DNA from: Imbroritus primus
GTDB lineage: Bacteria > Pseudomonadota > Gammaproteobacteria > Burkholderiales > Burkholderiaceae
DNA length: 64,000 nt
Direction of reading: 5' to 3'
Assembly: GCA_000272025.2 (NCBI GenBank)
Contig: AKCV02000017.1
Coordinates: 148,282 to 212,281 of the forward strand
Part shown: one piece after another, positions 35,647 to 44,407 of the stretch
Position numbering within the stretch: the first letter of the stretch is position 1
How the letters are laid out: each line of letters starts with the position of its first letter
Notes under the pieces: generated by a model
Seen by the model: the letters and a program-made list of their open reading frames with translations, nothing else
Databases searched by the model: none
Told to the model about the DNA's origin: nothing
Translations under genes and position numbers: made by a program

Positions 35647-37161
35647 TCAGGGCGCTGGCGGCATGAGCTGCGGATCGTCGTGGCGGCGTGCGGCGGACAG
35701 TGATGCGTAGTACGCCTTCTTCTGCTCGTACATCAGCAGGTCGGCACGCCGCACGGTATCTTCCACGCGCTCGTTCGGCAGGCTGGTGGCCACGCCGATC
35801 GACATGCTCAGCGCCACGCCCGAATAGAACTGGTTGTTCATGTCCACCAGCTTCTGGATATTCTCGACCAGTGCCATGCAGCCGCGCTCATCCGTGGCCG
35901 GCATCAGCACCGCGAACTCGTCGCCGCCGATGCGCGCCGCATAGGCGGGCTTTTCCACCGCCTTGATCAGCACCTCGCCGGCCCGGCGCAGCAGTGCATC
36001 GCCGACCGCGTGGCCGAGCTGGTCGTTGATCGGTTTCAGGCCGTTCAGGTCGATGATCAGCACCGAGACTGGCGACGGCCCCTTGCGCTGCAGGCGGTTC
36101 AGCTCATCCACATAGAACGAGCGGTTGTACAGCTTGGTCAGCACATCGTGCTTGCCGAGGTACTCGAGGTAGGCCTCGGCCTTCTTGCGCGCCGTGATGT
36201 CGGTCAGTGCGACCAGCACCAGATCCCAGTTTTCTTCATGCCCGGGCATCACCGAGAACTGCAGGTGCAGATGCAGCAGGTCGCCGTTCAGGGCGTAGTT
36301 GATGACCTCGTACTGGTGGAACAGCTTGTTGTTCCACAGGTCGATCAATTGTTCTCGGAAGTGGACACGCATGTCGTCGCGGAACACCAGGCTCAGGTTG
36401 TCGAGCAACGTCTGCTTGTTCGGCGCGTTGAACAGGGTCAGTGTGTGCTGGTTGACATCGATGACGCGAATCTCGCGCATGAAGCGCTCGACGAATTCCG
36501 GGTGCACATCGGTGAACACGCGGAAATCCTCGATGCCGTTGGCGCGGATGTCCTCGAGCAGGCGCTTGACCGCGCTGAAGTCCTCCACCCACAGCGACAC
36601 CGGCGAATTCTCGAACAGCCCGCGCGCGTAGTATTCGCTCAGTTCCAGCCCGCGCTTGGCCTGCTCTTTTTCCGTGACGTCCTCGATGGCCAGCAGCACG
36701 CGGTCCCAGTTGGCCTCATGGCCGTGCAGGATGGTGCCCTTCAGTTCGATGTCGAGGCGCTTGCCGCCCAGCGAGTAATTGACGCTCTTGCCGACGAAAG
36801 ACTGCTTGCCGTCCCACAGCTGAACGAGCTCATCGATGTGCGCCGCCAGCATGTCATCGCGAAAGACCTTGCCAAGGTGGGTGACCAGATCGTCGAGGTC
36901 ACGCGCTTCGTACATTTCCAGCGTGCGGCGGTTCACCTGCAGCACGCGGATGCAGGCCGAACAGGCCTGCACGCGCGCTGGATCGTCCTGCAGCCAGGCG
37001 CGCAGGTCCACCACACCCGCGGCGCGCCAGGTCTCGAACAGCGCGCGCATCTCGCTATAGTCTTCCAGCCACAGGGAAACCGGGGCGAGATCGAAAATCT
37101 GGGCGTGGTCGTATTCGCTGGCAATCGCGGGGGAGGTGGAACGAGCGGAGGAGACGGTCAT
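35647..37161 (-). CDS. Diguanylate cyclase with two tandem PAS domains
   Basis: A 504-residue cytoplasmic signalling protein. Two PAS-like modules (about residues 20-170 and 175-325) are clear duplicates: PVSLWLEDYS/PVSLWVEDFS, VFRDDM twice, GHEANWDRVLLAIEDVT/GHEENWDLVLVALTDIT. A GGDEF domain follows (about 340-490) with RIGGDEFAVLM at 410-420, so the active site is intact. No RxxD inhibitory site is seen upstream of GGDEF (EKPAYAARIGGDEF). No transmembrane segment is visible. It should make cyclic-di-GMP; the PAS ligand is unknown. Confidence 0.9.
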   Translation of the reverse strand: MTVSSARSTSPAIASEYDHAQIFDLAPVSLWLEDYSEMRALFETWRAAGVVDLRAWLQDDPARVQACSACIRVLQVNRRTLEMYEARDLDDLVTHLGKVFRDDMLAAHIDELVQLWDGKQSFVGKSVNYSLGGKRLDIELKGTILHGHEANWDRVLLAIEDVTEKEQAKRGLELSEYYARGLFENSPVSLWVEDFSAVKRLLEDIRANGIEDFRVFTDVHPEFVERFMREIRVIDVNQHTLTLFNAPNKQTLLDNLSLVFRDDMRVHFREQLIDLWNNKLFHQYEVINYALNGDLLHLHLQFSVMPGHEENWDLVLVALTDITARKKAEAYLEYLGKHDVLTKLYNRSFYVDELNRLQRKGPSPVSVLIIDLNGLKPINDQLGHAVGDALLRRAGEVLIKAVEKPAYAARIGGDEFAVLMPATDERGCMALVENIQKLVDMNNQFYSGVALSMSIGVATSLPNERVEDTVRRADLLMYEQKKAYYASLSAARRHDDPQLMPPAP

Positions 37162-37296
37162 GATGCGCCACGGGGGAGAGAATGGCGCCAGTGTATTGGA
37201 TTCCCCGGGCGCTTCCAACCGCCGCGAGAGGACGTGGTGCAAGCGCCACTCCACGGGTCGCCGCGACGCCGTGTGGTGGCCCGTGCATTGTCGAGA

Positions 37297-38085
37297 TCAC
37301 ATGCGCCAGGACGGATCGTCGCGCTCCAGCATGCGTTGCCATGCGTCGAGGTGCGCGCGCGCATAACGTGGCGCATCGCGCAGGAAATCCGCCGCCGTGC
37401 GCGCCGCCAGCGCGGGCTCGATCTCGGCCAGCGGTTGTCCCATGGATGACGCCAGCACCTGCACCTGGGCGGCGCGTTCGAGGTAATAGAGATCATCGAA
37501 GGCCTGCGCGATGGTGGGCCCAACGACGATCGGACCGTGGCTGCGCAGGAACAGCACGCTGTGCTCGCCCAGTGCGCGCACCATGCGCGCACCTTCTTCT
37601 CCCGCCAGCGCCAGGCCCTGGTAGCCGACGGTGGTGTCGTGGTCGTAGGCGATACGGCCGTGAAAACGCACGGCGTTCTGGTGGCACATCGCCAGCCGCC
37701 CGTCATGCAGCGCCGTGATGGCCGTGGCGTGCGGCATATGCGTGTGCAGCACGCACACCGCGCGCGGGTTGGCGCGGTGGATCTGCGAGTGGATGTGGAA
37801 GGCGGTGATTTCCACTTCGCCCGAACCTTCCAGGACAGTTCCTGCATCGTCCACCAGCAGCAGGTCGCTGGCGCGCATCTCCGCGAAATGGAGGCCGAAC
37901 GGGTTGATCAGGTAGCAATCCGGCCGGCCCGGCGCCACGGCGCTGAAGTGGTTGCAGGTGCCTTCGTGCAGGCCAAGCTGCGCAGCGATGCGGAATACCG
38001 CCGCCAGATCGCGGCGCGCGGCCTGCAGGGCATCGGCGGTGGCGTTCTCGGAGGCGGCCAGCGGGGAAGTGTCGGTCGGGCTCAT
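37297..38085 (-). CDS. Class II aldolase/adducin family protein
   Basis: A 262-residue member of the class II aldolase/adducin superfamily (FucA/AraD type). The metal-binding HTHMPHATAI lies mid-protein, GTCNHFSAV near the N-terminus binds the substrate phosphate or carboxylate, and a later His is in FLRSHGPIVVG. AGGAAA precedes the ATG. The specific substrate cannot be told. It starts 14 bases after the PBP1 stop on the same strand, an odd functional pairing that probably reflects read-through. Confidence 0.88.
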   Translation of the reverse strand: MSPTDTSPLAASENATADALQAARRDLAAVFRIAAQLGLHEGTCNHFSAVAPGRPDCYLINPFGLHFAEMRASDLLLVDDAGTVLEGSGEVEITAFHIHSQIHRANPRAVCVLHTHMPHATAITALHDGRLAMCHQNAVRFHGRIAYDHDTTVGYQGLALAGEEGARMVRALGEHSVLFLRSHGPIVVGPTIAQAFDDLYYLERAAQVQVLASSMGQPLAEIEPALAARTAADFLRDAPRYARAHLDAWQRMLERDDPSWRM

Positions 38086-38099
38086 GCGGTTTCCTGGGT

Positions 38100-40592
38100 T
38101 CATTGCGGGGCAGTCGCCGGCAGTCCATTGGACGGCATGGCGGGCGACGGAAGCGCCGGAGTGGCGGGCGGCACGGTCGGCTGCGGCTGTGCTGGCGGCA
38201 GCGCGCCGGAGGCTGCGGGTGAAGCCGGTGGTGAGGATGAAAGCGAGGATGGGGGCGGTGCCGGAATCACCGGTCCCGAGGGCAGCACATCGGGCAAGGC
38301 GCCGGCAGCATCGGGTGTGGCCGAGGGCGCGGGCGGCAGTTCCGGCAAGGGTTCCGAGGCGGGTGGCACATCCACGGCGGACGCCGGTGCGGGCGGTGCC
38401 GCTGGCCGTTTGGCCGGCACGGCGGGCGCCGCCGGTTCTTCCTTGCCGAACCACTGCGCGAACCACCCTTGCAGGCGCGCCTTTAGCGGATCGAGGAAGC
38501 TGGTGTTGTCCGGTTCGGCAAAGCGCTGCTTGGCATCCACCACGCGCGTGCGCATCGCGCGCTGGAACACCTCGCCAACGATCGGCAACGCGCTATGTGC
38601 GCCCTGCCCCCAGTAGTCGCTGCGCAACGTGACGCGCGCATCGTTGAAGCCCACCCACGCGCCGGCCACCAGTTGCGGGTGCATCATGATGAACCAGCCA
38701 TCGGCATTGTCTTGCGTGGTACCGGTCTTGCCGGCCACATCGCCGGGAATGCCGAAGCGCGAGCGGATCAGCGTGCCGGTGCCGCGATCGATCACGTCGC
38801 GCATCACGTCGAGCAGCGTGTAGGCCGTGGCCGGCGCCAGCACGCGCTCGGCACGTGCTGGCCGGAATTCCGCGAGTACCTTGCCGTTGGCATTCTCGAT
38901 ACGCGTGACGAAGACCGGTTCGCGATAGGCGCCACCGTCGGCGATGGTGCCGTAGGCCGCAACCATTTCCTTGAGCGTGACCGGACTGGTGCCGAGCGCC
39001 AGCGACGGCACCGCGTCGAGCCTGCTCTGGCGCACACCCATCGCCTGCGCCAGTTTGGCCACGCGCGCCGGGCCGGTGTTCTGCATGAGTTGCGCGGTGA
39101 TGGTGTTCTTGGAGTAGGCCAGTCCGTAACGCAGGCTCAGCGACTGGCCGCTCGGCGGACCGCCGTCTGTGGGTTTCCAGATCTCACCGCCAGGCAGGCG
39201 GAACTCCACTGCCGTATCGGGCAGCGTGTCCTCGGGTTTCGCGCCTTGCTGGAAGGCCGCGCCATACACGAAAGGCTTGAAGGTCGAGCCGGGCTGACGT
39301 TGTGCCTGCTGTACATGGTCGAAGGCATCCACGCTGTAATCGCGGCTGCCGACCCAGGCACGGATTGCACCGGTGGCCGGGTCGAGTGCCATGAAGCCGG
39401 CTTCGATGCGTGTCTTCTGGCGGCGCAGCGCGCGGATGAACTCGCGATCGTCGCGCAGCTGGCGCAACGCCTCCTCGGGCTTGCGGCCCTGCTCGACCAG
39501 CGTGCGGTACTGCGTCGATTCGCGGATAAAGCTGTCGACCAGCGCCGGGCTGTTCTGCCACGCGCCGCGCCAGGTCTGGTCGGCCAGCGCCTGCAGGCGG
39601 TCGCCCTGGCGCATCACCGCCTGGTTGGCCATGGTCTGCAGCCGGGCGTCGAGCGTGGTGTGTACCACCAGGCCGTCGGCGTCGAGGCTGTAGCCATTGC
39701 GGTCGGCCCAGTCGATCAGCCATTTGCGCAGGTATTCCGCGAAATGCTGGGCCGGGCCCGGCGAGGCCACCTGTCGCGCAAAGTCGATACGCAGGGTGCG
39801 CGCCTGCAGGCCCGCGAGTTTCGCCGCATCGAGCTTGCCGCGCTTGGCCATCTGGGCCAGCACGATATTGCGCCGCTGCACCGAGCGCTCGGGATTGAGC
39901 ACCGGGTTGTAGTAGCTGGTGCCCTTGAGCATGCCGATCAGCGTCGCGCTCTCGAGCACGTCGAGGCGGCGTGCGGGTTTGTCGAAATAGGTGCGCGCCG
40001 CCATCTCGATGCCGTAGGCGTTGTACAGGAACGGCACGGTGTTGAGATAGGTCTCGAGGATCTCGTCCTTGGTGTAGAGGGCCTCGATCTTCAGCGCGGT
40101 GATGGCTTCCTTGAGCTTGCGCGTCAGCGTGGGCGCGCGGCCGATGTCGTCGGGATAGAGATTGCGCGCCAATTGCTGGGTGATGGTCGAGCCGCCCTGC
40201 CGGTCGCCGGAGAACGTGCGCAGGGCCGCGCCGCCGATGCGCCGCCAGTCGAGCCCGAAATGGTCGCGGAAGCGGTGGTCCTCGGTGGCGATCAGCGCGT
40301 CGATGACAAACGGCGAGACCTGGTCGAGCGTCACCCACTCGCGGTTCGCGCGCTTGAACACCGCCAGCTCCTTGCCATCCGCCGACAGCACCTGCGCAGG
40401 CTGATCGATCTTGGCCTTGCGAATGTCGCCGATGCCGGGCGTGAAAGGCACCAGCAGCAGTGCATAGAGCAGAAACAGCGCGGGAACCGCCGCCACTGCC
40501 AGCACGATATCGCGCCGCGTCGGATGGCGCAGGCGCGCACCGAAGCGGCCGAATACCTCGACGGCCAGGCTTTTCAGATGTTGCGGGGTCAT
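38100..40592 (-). CDS. Bifunctional penicillin-binding protein 1 (glycosyltransferase/transpeptidase)
   Basis: A class A PBP of 830 residues. One N-terminal membrane helix (IVLAVAAVPALFLLYALLLV) precedes a GT51 domain with the catalytic Glu in ATEDHRFRDHFGLD and the motifs GGSTITQQLARNL and KEAITALKIE. The transpeptidase has the active Ser436 in QPGSTFKPF, YSKNT (SxN) and AGKTGTTQDNADGW (KTG). The last 110 or so residues are a Pro/Ala/Ser-rich, disordered tail. It polymerises and crosslinks periplasmic peptidoglycan. PBP1A- or 1C-like; I leave the symbol empty. Confidence 0.93.
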   Translation of the reverse strand: MTPQHLKSLAVEVFGRFGARLRHPTRRDIVLAVAAVPALFLLYALLLVPFTPGIGDIRKAKIDQPAQVLSADGKELAVFKRANREWVTLDQVSPFVIDALIATEDHRFRDHFGLDWRRIGGAALRTFSGDRQGGSTITQQLARNLYPDDIGRAPTLTRKLKEAITALKIEALYTKDEILETYLNTVPFLYNAYGIEMAARTYFDKPARRLDVLESATLIGMLKGTSYYNPVLNPERSVQRRNIVLAQMAKRGKLDAAKLAGLQARTLRIDFARQVASPGPAQHFAEYLRKWLIDWADRNGYSLDADGLVVHTTLDARLQTMANQAVMRQGDRLQALADQTWRGAWQNSPALVDSFIRESTQYRTLVEQGRKPEEALRQLRDDREFIRALRRQKTRIEAGFMALDPATGAIRAWVGSRDYSVDAFDHVQQAQRQPGSTFKPFVYGAAFQQGAKPEDTLPDTAVEFRLPGGEIWKPTDGGPPSGQSLSLRYGLAYSKNTITAQLMQNTGPARVAKLAQAMGVRQSRLDAVPSLALGTSPVTLKEMVAAYGTIADGGAYREPVFVTRIENANGKVLAEFRPARAERVLAPATAYTLLDVMRDVIDRGTGTLIRSRFGIPGDVAGKTGTTQDNADGWFIMMHPQLVAGAWVGFNDARVTLRSDYWGQGAHSALPIVGEVFQRAMRTRVVDAKQRFAEPDNTSFLDPLKARLQGWFAQWFGKEEPAAPAVPAKRPAAPPAPASAVDVPPASEPLPELPPAPSATPDAAGALPDVLPSGPVIPAPPPSSLSSSPPASPAASGALPPAQPQPTVPPATPALPSPAMPSNGLPATAPQ

Positions 40593-40727
40593 GACACCAG
40601 CATCATGGGGGCATGGCGCGCCTGGGCGCGCGGGCGGGGGCGGAAGATTGGCATTGTAGCGGCAGGCGTGGCGGCCGGGGCAAACCGGACGGGCGGCGCA
40701 TCAAGACGATGTCGCCGGCCGGTCCGT

Positions 40728-42233
40728 TTACTGGAAGGCCACTTCAGCAAAGCTGCGCAGCTTGCGGCTGTGGAGGCGGTCCACGCCCTGCCGCCGCAGC
40801 GTTTCGAGCGCGGCGATGCCGATGCGCAGATGCTGGTCCACGCGGGCGCGGTAGAAATGGTTGGCCATGCCTGGCAGCTTGATCTCGCCATGCAGCGGCT
40901 TGTCGCTCACGCACAGTAGCGTGCCGTAGGGCACGCGGAAGCGGAAGCCGTTGGCGGCGATGGTGGCGCTTTCCATGTCGAGCGCGATGGCGCGGCTCTG
41001 GCTGAAGCGCCGCTCGGGCGTGCGGTGCGGCAACAGCTCCCAGTTGCGGTTGTCGGTGCTGGCCACCGTGCCAGTGCGCATGATGCGCTTCAATTCGTAA
41101 CCGGTCAGCTGCGTCACTTCGGCAACGGCATCCTCGAGCGCCACCTGCACCTCGGCCAGCGGTGGGATTGGCACCCACAGCGGCACGTCTTCATCGAGCA
41201 CATGGTCCTCGCGTACGTAGGCATGCGCCAGCACGTAGTCGCCGAGCTGCTGCGTGGTGCGCAGGCCGGCGCAGTGGCCGAGCATCAGCCACACATGTGG
41301 GCGCAGCACGGCAATGTGGTCGGTGATGGTCTTGGCGTTTGCCGGCCCTACGCCGATGTTCACCATGGTGATGCCGCTGCCGTCGGCGCGGATCAGGTGG
41401 TAGGCCGGCATCTGCGGCAGGCGCGGCGGCGGCGTGCCTGGATCGTCCGCGCCGTTGCCCACGCGCCGGTGGATCACGTTACCTGGTTCGACGAAGGCGA
41501 TGTAGCCGTCGTCATCGGTGGGCGTGGCGGCATCGGGCGCACGGTTCATCATCTCGTGGCCGAGGCGCACGAACTCGTCGATGTAGAACTGGTAGTTCGT
41601 GAACATCACGAAGTTCTGGAAATGCTCCGGCGCGGTGCCGGTGTAGTGGCGCAGGCGCTGCAGCGAATAATCGACGCGCGGCGCGGTGAACAGCGCCAGT
41701 GGCTGCGCCTGGCCCGGCACGATGTCATAGATGCCGTTGGCGATGCCGTCGTCCATGGCCGACAGGTCCGGCAGGTCGAACAGGTCGCGCAACAGGCGGC
41801 GGCGCTCGAGGCTCAGGTCGCCTTCGATGTGGTAATGCTCGGCGAACGAGAAATGCACGGGAATCGGTTGCGAGCTGGTGCCGATCTCCAGCTGCAGCCC
41901 TGCGTTGCCCTCATGGTTGGCCAGCAGCAGGCGGAACTGCTCCTCGTAGTAGTTGGCGAACAGGTCGGGCCGCGTGAGCGTGGTCTCGAACGTGCCCGGA
42001 CCGGAAACGAAACCATACGACAGCCGCGAATCGGCGCGCGCCACGCTGTCGGTATGGAAGCGTACGAACGGATAGCAGGCGCGCACGCGCGCGTTCGGGG
42101 TATCGCCGGTGACGAAACGGTGCAGGTGCTCGCGCAGATGGGCAATGCTGCTGTCGTAGATGGTGCGCACGCACGCCATGGCGGCGGCAGGGTCGTCGAA
42201 ACGCGCGGGGGCGATGTATTGCGGTGTGAGCAA
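40728..42233 (-). CDS. amn: AMP nucleosidase
   Basis: A 501-residue AMP nucleosidase that splits AMP to adenine and ribose 5-phosphate. The N-terminal AMN domain (YGFVSGPGTFETTLTRPDLF, FSFAEHYHIEGDL) precedes the C-terminal phosphorylase-like domain (ITMVNIGVGPANAKTITDHI, LMLGHCAGL, ALDMESATIAANGFRFRVPY). It starts with TTG at 42233: GGGAG lies seven bases upstream and no ATG exists near this position, so the rare start is well supported. Confidence 0.95.
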   Translation of the reverse strand: MLTPQYIAPARFDDPAAAMACVRTIYDSSIAHLREHLHRFVTGDTPNARVRACYPFVRFHTDSVARADSRLSYGFVSGPGTFETTLTRPDLFANYYEEQFRLLLANHEGNAGLQLEIGTSSQPIPVHFSFAEHYHIEGDLSLERRRLLRDLFDLPDLSAMDDGIANGIYDIVPGQAQPLALFTAPRVDYSLQRLRHYTGTAPEHFQNFVMFTNYQFYIDEFVRLGHEMMNRAPDAATPTDDDGYIAFVEPGNVIHRRVGNGADDPGTPPPRLPQMPAYHLIRADGSGITMVNIGVGPANAKTITDHIAVLRPHVWLMLGHCAGLRTTQQLGDYVLAHAYVREDHVLDEDVPLWVPIPPLAEVQVALEDAVAEVTQLTGYELKRIMRTGTVASTDNRNWELLPHRTPERRFSQSRAIALDMESATIAANGFRFRVPYGTLLCVSDKPLHGEIKLPGMANHFYRARVDQHLRIGIAALETLRRQGVDRLHSRKLRSFAEVAFQ

Positions 42234-42477
42234 CGTGCGACTCCCGGAAAGGTCGTGAGCAGGTCGGAGCGGGTGGCCGCCAGCACGGCAGGCCGTTGCG
42301 GATATTGTACGGGTTGCGCATGACGAATGCGATGCGCGGCGCCGTCACAGGCGTGTCATGATGGCCGTTGCCGAGCGCCGTACAATCGGTGACCGGTCTC
42401 CCCAGCTGCCACATGGGTCGCCATACTGGTCGCTGCACGCCGCATTTGTCCTTGCATGTTTCCATACGAGCCTTGCC

Positions 42478-43683
42478 ATGCACTCTCGCTCCGCCTCGTC
42501 GTCCCGCCTGCCGCCGGCCATCTGGGCGCTGGGTTGCGTCAGTCTGCTGATGGATATTTCGTCCGAACTGATCCACAGCCTGCTGCCGGTCTTCATGGTC
42601 ACCACGCTGGCGGCCAGTGCCACCATGGTGGGCCTGATCGAGGGCGCGGCGGAAGCCACCGCGCTGGTGCTCAAGGTGTTCTCGGGCGTCATCAGCGACT
42701 ACTGGGGCAAGCGCAAGCCGCTGGCGTTGTTCGGCTACGGGCTCGGGGCGCTGTCCAAACCCTTGTTCGCACTGGCCTTGAGCCCCGGCATGGTGCTCGG
42801 TGCGCGCCTGATCGACCGTGTCGGCAAGGGCGTGCGCGGCGCCCCGCGCGATGCCCTGGTGGCTGATCTCGCGCCGCCCGGCATGCGCGGCGCGGCGTTC
42901 GGCCTGCGTCAGGCACTCGACACCGTCGGAGCGTTCCTCGGCCCCTTGCTGGCCATTGGCCTGATGCTGCTGTGGGCCGGCGATTTTCGCGCGGTGTTCT
43001 GGGTCGCCATTATCCCGGCCGCGCTGTCGGTGGCAGTGCTCGCGCTGGGCGTGCGCGAACCCGATCATCCACGCGGACCGGTGCGGAGCAATCCGATCAG
43101 TCGTGCCAATCTCGCCCGGCTCGATCGCGCCTATTGGGGTGTCGTGATCGTGGGGGCGCTGTTTACGCTGGCCCGTTTTTCAGAAGCCTTTCTCGTGTTG
43201 CGTGCGCTCGATGGTGGCCTGCCGGTCGCGTGGACGCCCTTGGTGCTGATTGCCATGAACGTGGTCTATGCCGCCGCCGCCTATCCATGCGGCCGGCTCG
43301 CGGACCGGGTGTCGCACGGGCGTCTGCTGGCGCTCGGACTGGTGTTGCTGATCGCCGCCGACGTGGCACTGGCAATGGGCGCGCACGGTGGCTGGCTGTG
43401 GGGCGGGATCCTGCTGTGGGGCCTGCACATGGCCATGACACAGGGGTTGCTGGCAGCCATGGTGGCCGATACCGCGCCGGCCGACCTGCGCGGCACGGCC
43501 TATGGTTTCTTCAATCTTGTCAGCGGCGGCGCGCTGTTGTTGGCGAGCGTGCTGGCCGGCGTGCTGTGGGACCGCAGCGGTCCGGCGCTCACCTTTACCG
43601 TCGGCGCCGGTCTTGCCGCCGCAGCGCTGGCGGCCTTGCCACTGTTGGTGCGTCCTGCGTCCATCCCCGGGCCGGTACGCTGA
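42478..43683 (+). CDS. MFS transporter
   Basis: A 401-residue major facilitator protein with about 12 hydrophobic helices. The cytoplasmic loop 2-3 reads GVISDYWGKRKPLALFGYGL, a variant of the GxxxDxxGRR motif. ARLIDRVGKGVRGAPRDALVADL is a signature shared with a small MFS subgroup of unknown substrate (YwoG/MdfA-like drug exporters are one possibility). The start at MHSRSASSS was preferred to an upstream in-frame ATG because the extension is not hydrophobic and overlaps the amn promoter region. Confidence 0.88.
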   Translation: MHSRSASSSRLPPAIWALGCVSLLMDISSELIHSLLPVFMVTTLAASATMVGLIEGAAEATALVLKVFSGVISDYWGKRKPLALFGYGLGALSKPLFALALSPGMVLGARLIDRVGKGVRGAPRDALVADLAPPGMRGAAFGLRQALDTVGAFLGPLLAIGLMLLWAGDFRAVFWVAIIPAALSVAVLALGVREPDHPRGPVRSNPISRANLARLDRAYWGVVIVGALFTLARFSEAFLVLRALDGGLPVAWTPLVLIAMNVVYAAAAYPCGRLADRVSHGRLLALGLVLLIAADVALAMGAHGGWLWGGILLWGLHMAMTQGLLAAMVADTAPADLRGTAYGFFNLVSGGALLLASVLAGVLWDRSGPALTFTVGAGLAAAALAALPLLVRPASIPGPVR

Positions 43684-43722
43684 TGGCGTGGGCGGCGACC
43701 CGAAGACTTTCGCGGCAGAACG

Positions 43723-43752
43723 ATTGTCCTCTATACTGAGAGCAATTGTCCT
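43723..43752 (+). promoter_or_regulatory. Direct repeats around the -10 of the LexA-like repressor operon
   Basis: ATTGTCCT occurs at 43723-43730 and again at 43745-43752, 22 bases (about two helical turns) apart. Between them is TATACT (43732-43737), a good -10 hexamer, itself within CTCTATACTGAGAG. The start codon follows about 60 bases downstream. The layout suggests an autoregulatory operator for the downstream S24 repressor, different from the E. coli LexA box. Confidence 0.5.
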
Positions 43753-43813
43753 GCTGCCGCCTCGCAGCCGGCATCCCGGTCGACATCTATTCCCGTTTCC
43801 CCCGAGCCGCCCC

Positions 43814-44407
43814 ATGCACCCCGCCGATCTCTCGCATTACCTGGGCCAGTTGCGCGATTACTACCGCGCCGAGTCCATCATTCCCTCCACCACGCAGCTG
43901 GGCGCCCTGTGGGGCGTGGAAGCGCGTTCCTGGGCCCACCGCATCGCCGTACGCCTCAAGGAGGAAGGTTTCCTCGAAGACGCGCCCGGCAACCGCCTGC
44001 GCCCGGGGCCGCGCTTTTTCGAGCGTCCGCTGGCGGGCCGCGTGCGTGCTGGCTTGCCGGAAGCCGCGGCGGATGCGCCGGCCGATGTGGTGACCATCGA
44101 CAGTTACCTGATCGACAAGCCGTCGGACACCGTGGTCTTCAAGGTCAAGGGCGATTCGATGATCGATGCCGCCATCCAGGATGGCGATTTCGTGGTGATC
44201 GAACGACGCACCACGGCGCGCATCGGCGAAATCGTGCTGGCCATGGTCGATGACGAATTCACGCTGAAATACCTGGCGCAGGATGCGGCGGGCTACTACC
44301 TCGAAGCGGCCAATGCGGCCTACGGGCCGATCCGCCCGGCGCGGGCGCTGGAAATCTACGGCGTCTATATCGGCCTGTTCCGCAAGGCCGGGCGGCCGCG
44401 CGCATGA
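43814..44407 (+). CDS. LexA-like S24-family self-cleaving repressor
   Basis: A 197-residue LexA-type protein. The N-terminal winged-helix region (residues 1-65, YYRAESIIPSTTQLGALWGV..VRLKEEGFLE) aligns with the LexA DNA-binding domain. The Ala79-Gly80 scissile bond lies in AGRVRAGLPEA, comparable to LexA's GRVAAGEPL. The catalytic Ser115 (KGDSMIDA) and Lys152 (FTLKYL) are 37 residues apart, exactly as in LexA. It has all residues for RecA-stimulated autocleavage. Its stop overlaps the helicase start (ATGA), so the two are translationally coupled. It is probably not the main cellular LexA, given its divergent DNA-binding helix. Confidence 0.85.
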   Translation: MHPADLSHYLGQLRDYYRAESIIPSTTQLGALWGVEARSWAHRIAVRLKEEGFLEDAPGNRLRPGPRFFERPLAGRVRAGLPEAAADAPADVVTIDSYLIDKPSDTVVFKVKGDSMIDAAIQDGDFVVIERRTTARIGEIVLAMVDDEFTLKYLAQDAAGYYLEAANAAYGPIRPARALEIYGVYIGLFRKAGRPRA

